Under the pieces are notes generated by a model. The model made no database searches, was not told the origin of the DNA, and was given only the letters and a program-made list of their open reading frames with translations. This document shows, in pieces, positions 62,343 to 64,000 of a stretch of DNA of 64,000 nucleotides (the first letter of the stretch is position 1; each line of letters starts with the position of its first letter). Both the position numbers and the translations under genes were made by a program. The DNA is from Anoxybacillus amylolyticus (GTDB lineage Bacteria; Bacillota; Bacilli; Bacillales; Anoxybacillaceae): contig NZ_CP015438.1 of assembly GCF_001634285.1 (NCBI RefSeq), positions 2,058,001-2,122,000 of the forward strand, written 5' to 3'.

Positions 62343-62954
62343 ATGGAGCAGCTGCTGCAGCAAATTCTCGATACGTTAAACGAGGTGAAAACAAAAGTAG
62401 AATCGCTTGAGGAAGGGCAAAAGCGCTTAGAAGAACGGCAAACCAGCCTTGAAAATGCTTTCTCCCGTATGGAAGAACGGCAAACCAACCTTGAAAATGC
62501 TTTCTCTCGTATGGAAGAACGGCAAACTCAACTTGAAAATGCTTTCTCTCGTATGGAAGAACGGCAAACCAACCTTGAAAATGCTTTCTCTCGTATGGAA
62601 GAACGGCAAACCAGCCTTGAAAATGCTTTCTCTCGTATGGAAGAACAGCAAACCAACCTTGAAAATGCTTTCTCCCGTATGGAAGAACGGCAAACTCAAT
62701 TTGAAACGACGCAAAAGTCGTTGTTAGCTGGACAAGAAGAATTATATGCGCTCGTCCAAGCGCTTATGCATCGGCAAGATGAAACAGATGCAAAACTTGA
62801 GGCATTAAGCATGGATGTGCATAAGCTTCACGGAAAAGTGGAGAAAAACACAGAACTGCTGCAAGAACTTCTCGAACGCCACGAATCAATCTACGAAATG
62901 CTAGGAGAACACGAGATAGCAATCCGCACATTGCGCAAACGAAAATCCATCTAA
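62343..62954 (+). CDS. Coiled-coil protein with seven tandem 14-residue repeats
   Basis: 203 residues from ATG at 62343, with AAAGGGGGTG upstream; a GTG three codons earlier overlaps this site. Almost the whole protein is a coiled coil: MEQLLQQILDTLNEVKTKVE, then seven copies of the unit MEERQTNLENAFSR, and a conserved tail with ELLQELLERHESIYEMLGEHE. The copies differ by a few bases and one is partial. Structural or membrane-proximal scaffold function is possible; unknown family. No signal peptide or membrane segment. Confidence 0.7.
   Translation: MEQLLQQILDTLNEVKTKVESLEEGQKRLEERQTSLENAFSRMEERQTNLENAFSRMEERQTQLENAFSRMEERQTNLENAFSRMEERQTSLENAFSRMEEQQTNLENAFSRMEERQTQFETTQKSLLAGQEELYALVQALMHRQDETDAKLEALSMDVHKLHGKVEKNTELLQELLERHESIYEMLGEHEIAIRTLRKRKSI
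62427..62705 (+). repeat. 42-bp tandem repeat inside the coiled-coil gene
   Basis: Seven units starting at 62427, 62469, 62511, 62553, 62595, 62637 and 62679 (the last partial). Units are nearly identical, with substitutions mainly at two codons. Length changes of 42 bp keep the frame, so unit number may vary between strains. Confidence 0.92.
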
Positions 62955-62984
62955 CAGGTGCTAATCACGAGCGTTGATTATCTA

Positions 62985-63021
62985 TGCCGTAGTCGGCAAG
63001 CAAAACTTGCCGACTACGGCA
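62985..63021. repeat. Perfect 16-bp hairpin between convergent genes
   Basis: TGCCGTAGTCGGCAAG and CTTGCCGACTACGGCA with a CAAAA loop. There is no T-run after either side. It could be a bidirectional terminator or a REP-like sequence. Confidence 0.8.
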
Positions 63022-63050
63022 GAAAAGCTAGAACTTAAGAATATTTTAGT

Positions 63051-63638
63051 CTATTTTTTTTGAAAAAATTCATACACGAGTATGCAAAGCGAAAGATACG
63101 AAGCAGCCAAGGCAAATCCAGCCAGTACATCGGTCGGATAGTGAACTTGGCGCGTCAAGCGGCTAATCCCTGTGAATAACGCCAATAGGATGGAAATGCC
63201 GTACATGAGAAATCGGGCAAATCGTTGCTCCACCTCTTTCCCGAGAAGGTAGGCTGCCAGCAATAAATAAATGCTAGACATCATCGCATGGCCGCTCGGA
63301 AAACTAAATCCTTCCTCATGGGAAAACGGTGGTCTTTCTCTTCCTGCTACATGTTTTATCCACGTATTCAGCCCATATCCTCCAGCGACAGCTACTAATA
63401 CAAGAACCATTCCATATACTCTTTTTCGCAGCAATAAAAACAAAACAAGAATAATGCTGCAGACGCCAATCGTGACAGAAGCCCCAAGCAATGACAAAGA
63501 ATTCAACCATCCCCATGCCCGAAAACTAGTAAGCAACGTTTGATCCATAGACATAACGGTTGGGTAGTGGATCGCCCACCATAGCGCTACAAATAGACAA
63601 AAAGAGCTAATACATAGTACGACAAGCTTTTTGTTCAT
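63051..63638 (-). CDS. PAP2 family membrane phosphatase
   Basis: 195 residues from ATG at 63638 (MNKKLVVLCISSFCLF), with AAAGGAGGGAG upstream. Five to six hydrophobic segments. The three phosphatase motifs are present: KHVAGRERPPF, FPSGHAMMS and SRLTRQVHYPTD. Resembles the BcrC/PgpB type, dephosphorylating undecaprenyl pyrophosphate or phosphatidylglycerol phosphate at the outer face. Stands alone between a hairpin and gltD. Confidence 0.9.
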   Translation of the reverse strand: MNKKLVVLCISSFCLFVALWWAIHYPTVMSMDQTLLTSFRAWGWLNSLSLLGASVTIGVCSIILVLFLLLRKRVYGMVLVLVAVAGGYGLNTWIKHVAGRERPPFSHEEGFSFPSGHAMMSSIYLLLAAYLLGKEVEQRFARFLMYGISILLALFTGISRLTRQVHYPTDVLAGFALAASYLSLCILVYEFFQKK

Positions 63639-63686
63639 CATCTCCCTCCTTTGCCATTTTATTATATCTTTCTATCACAATTATAA

Positions 63687-63712
63687 AAAGAGGGGCACAC
63701 TCTCCCCTCTTT
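63687..63712 (-). terminator. Terminator of gltD
   Basis: AAAGAGGGG pairs with CCCCTCTTT around a short loop; the minus strand then has TTTTTATAA. It lies just after the gltD stop. Confidence 0.85.
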
Positions 63713-63713
63713 A

Positions 63714-64000
63714 TCATCTCGCTACATTCATTAAAAAATGATGTACTTCTTGCGCCGCTTCTCTTCCTTCGCGAATTGCCCATACGACTAGGCTCTGTCC
63801 TCGCCTTGCATCCCCTGCAACGAACACCCCTTCGACGTTTGTTGCATACTTAGTCATTTGGTGGTTAACTACCCCAAACTGCGCAAAAAGGGATTGTTCC
63901 GGACCTTCAAAGCCGATAGCTATAAAAACAAGGTCGCACGGCCATACTTTTTCTGTTCCTGGAATTTCGCGGAACGTTCCATCTTCTGTTTTTTCCATTT
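63714..64000 (-). CDS. gltD: Glutamate synthase small subunit, C-terminal part (cut by window edge)
   Basis: The frame is open to the window edge; 95 residues are seen. They end VFVAGDARRGQSLVVWAIREGREAAQEVHHFLM, the FAD-binding C-terminal motif of GltD, and have PCDLVFIAIGFEGPEQSLFAQFG before it. GltD passes electrons from NADPH to the large subunit, making glutamate from glutamine and 2-oxoglutarate. Start outside window; partner gltB presumably lies beyond. Confidence 0.88.
   Translation of the reverse strand, partial: MEKTEDGTFREIPGTEKVWPCDLVFIAIGFEGPEQSLFAQFGVVNHQMTKYATNVEGVFVAGDARRGQSLVVWAIREGREAAQEVHHFLMNVAR

Noticed and set aside
62427-62705. Regular repeats considered as a CRISPR array
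   Set aside because: The units are contiguous with no spacers and lie in frame inside a protein-coding gene.
1-64000. tRNA, rRNA and CRISPR-Cas genes
   Set aside because: No cloverleaf, rRNA signature or Cas protein was recognised on either strand, although a program scan was not possible.

Overview
The window looks like chromosomal DNA of a moderately thermophilic, low-GC endospore-former of the Anoxybacillus/Geobacillus group. The reasons are strong AGGAGG-type ribosome binding sites, Bacillus-type regulators (TnrA, GlnK/GlnL, PucR, LytSR), Fnr, Fur and TnrA boxes of the Bacillus type, and ISBst12-, IS66- and IS200/IS605-type insertion sequences. This assignment is by recognition only; no search was run. 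No rRNA, tRNA or CRISPR array was found.

Layout. 1-2145: a DUF5317 membrane protein, a 29-residue peptide and a GGDEF diguanylate cyclase cut by the left edge. 2272-4738: Fur-type feoA-feoB iron uptake operon with a Cys-rich accessory gene. 4852-8758: an endonuclease I-like protein and two NhaC-type antiporters. 8861-9691: tnrA with TnrA boxes and a divergent pair of small genes. 9841-13429: an acyltransferase and a LytS/LytT two-component system. 13536-14735: a decayed nitrate transporter still carrying two TnrA boxes. 14788-17694: an orphan DnaA-domain-I-like protein, aldose epimerase, Gfo/Idh oxidoreductase and a XylR-like operator. 17826-23649: a gluconate operon (repressor-gntK-gntP) whose repressor gene is split by an ISBst12-type element with an exact 8-bp duplication. 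23862-29120: a structured dispersed-repeat candidate, enoyl-CoA hydratase, aldehyde dehydrogenase, EamA transporter and a MocR regulator. 29119-34740: a soluble chemoreceptor, an FNT channel with an Fnr box, a ykcB-ykcC-type glycosylation remnant, a frameshifted ynfA and a Fur-box-linked cysteine protein. 34880-37927: glutamine ABC transporter operon.

37952-43840 is accessory DNA: two paralogous small membrane proteins, a frameshifted lipoprotein, an ISBst12 stub, an IS3 remnant, and a polymorphic-toxin C-terminus interrupted by a complete IS66 element with a probable immunity gene still intact beside it. 44070-46250: glutamine-sensing GlnK/GlnL. 46313-51433: tryptophan catabolism (kynU, kynA), split by a complete IS200/IS605 (TnpA+TnpB) element, with a divergent TetR regulator and twin palindromic operators. 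51628-54954: a DnaD-like pseudogene with two in-frame TAA codons, then a secreted two-cysteine protein plus a four-helix membrane protein under a promoter with a T13 spacer, then a multi-hairpin MITE. 55258-59793: aminotransferase, methylmalonate-semialdehyde dehydrogenase and PucR regulator. 59904-64000: a second MITE copy, a solo TnpB with probable omegaRNA, a YdcZ-like transporter, a coiled-coil protein built of 42-bp repeats, a PAP2 phosphatase and the end of gltD.

Themes: nitrogen control (TnrA, GlnKL, GlnQHMP, NasA remnant, GltD), catabolism (gluconate, tryptophan, beta-alanine type), and heavy remodelling by IS elements, with at least eight broken genes. The best candidates for undescribed biology are the secreted protein/membrane protein pair at 53161-54753, the toxin-immunity relic at 40467-43840, the MITE pair, and the structured repeat at 23862-24068.
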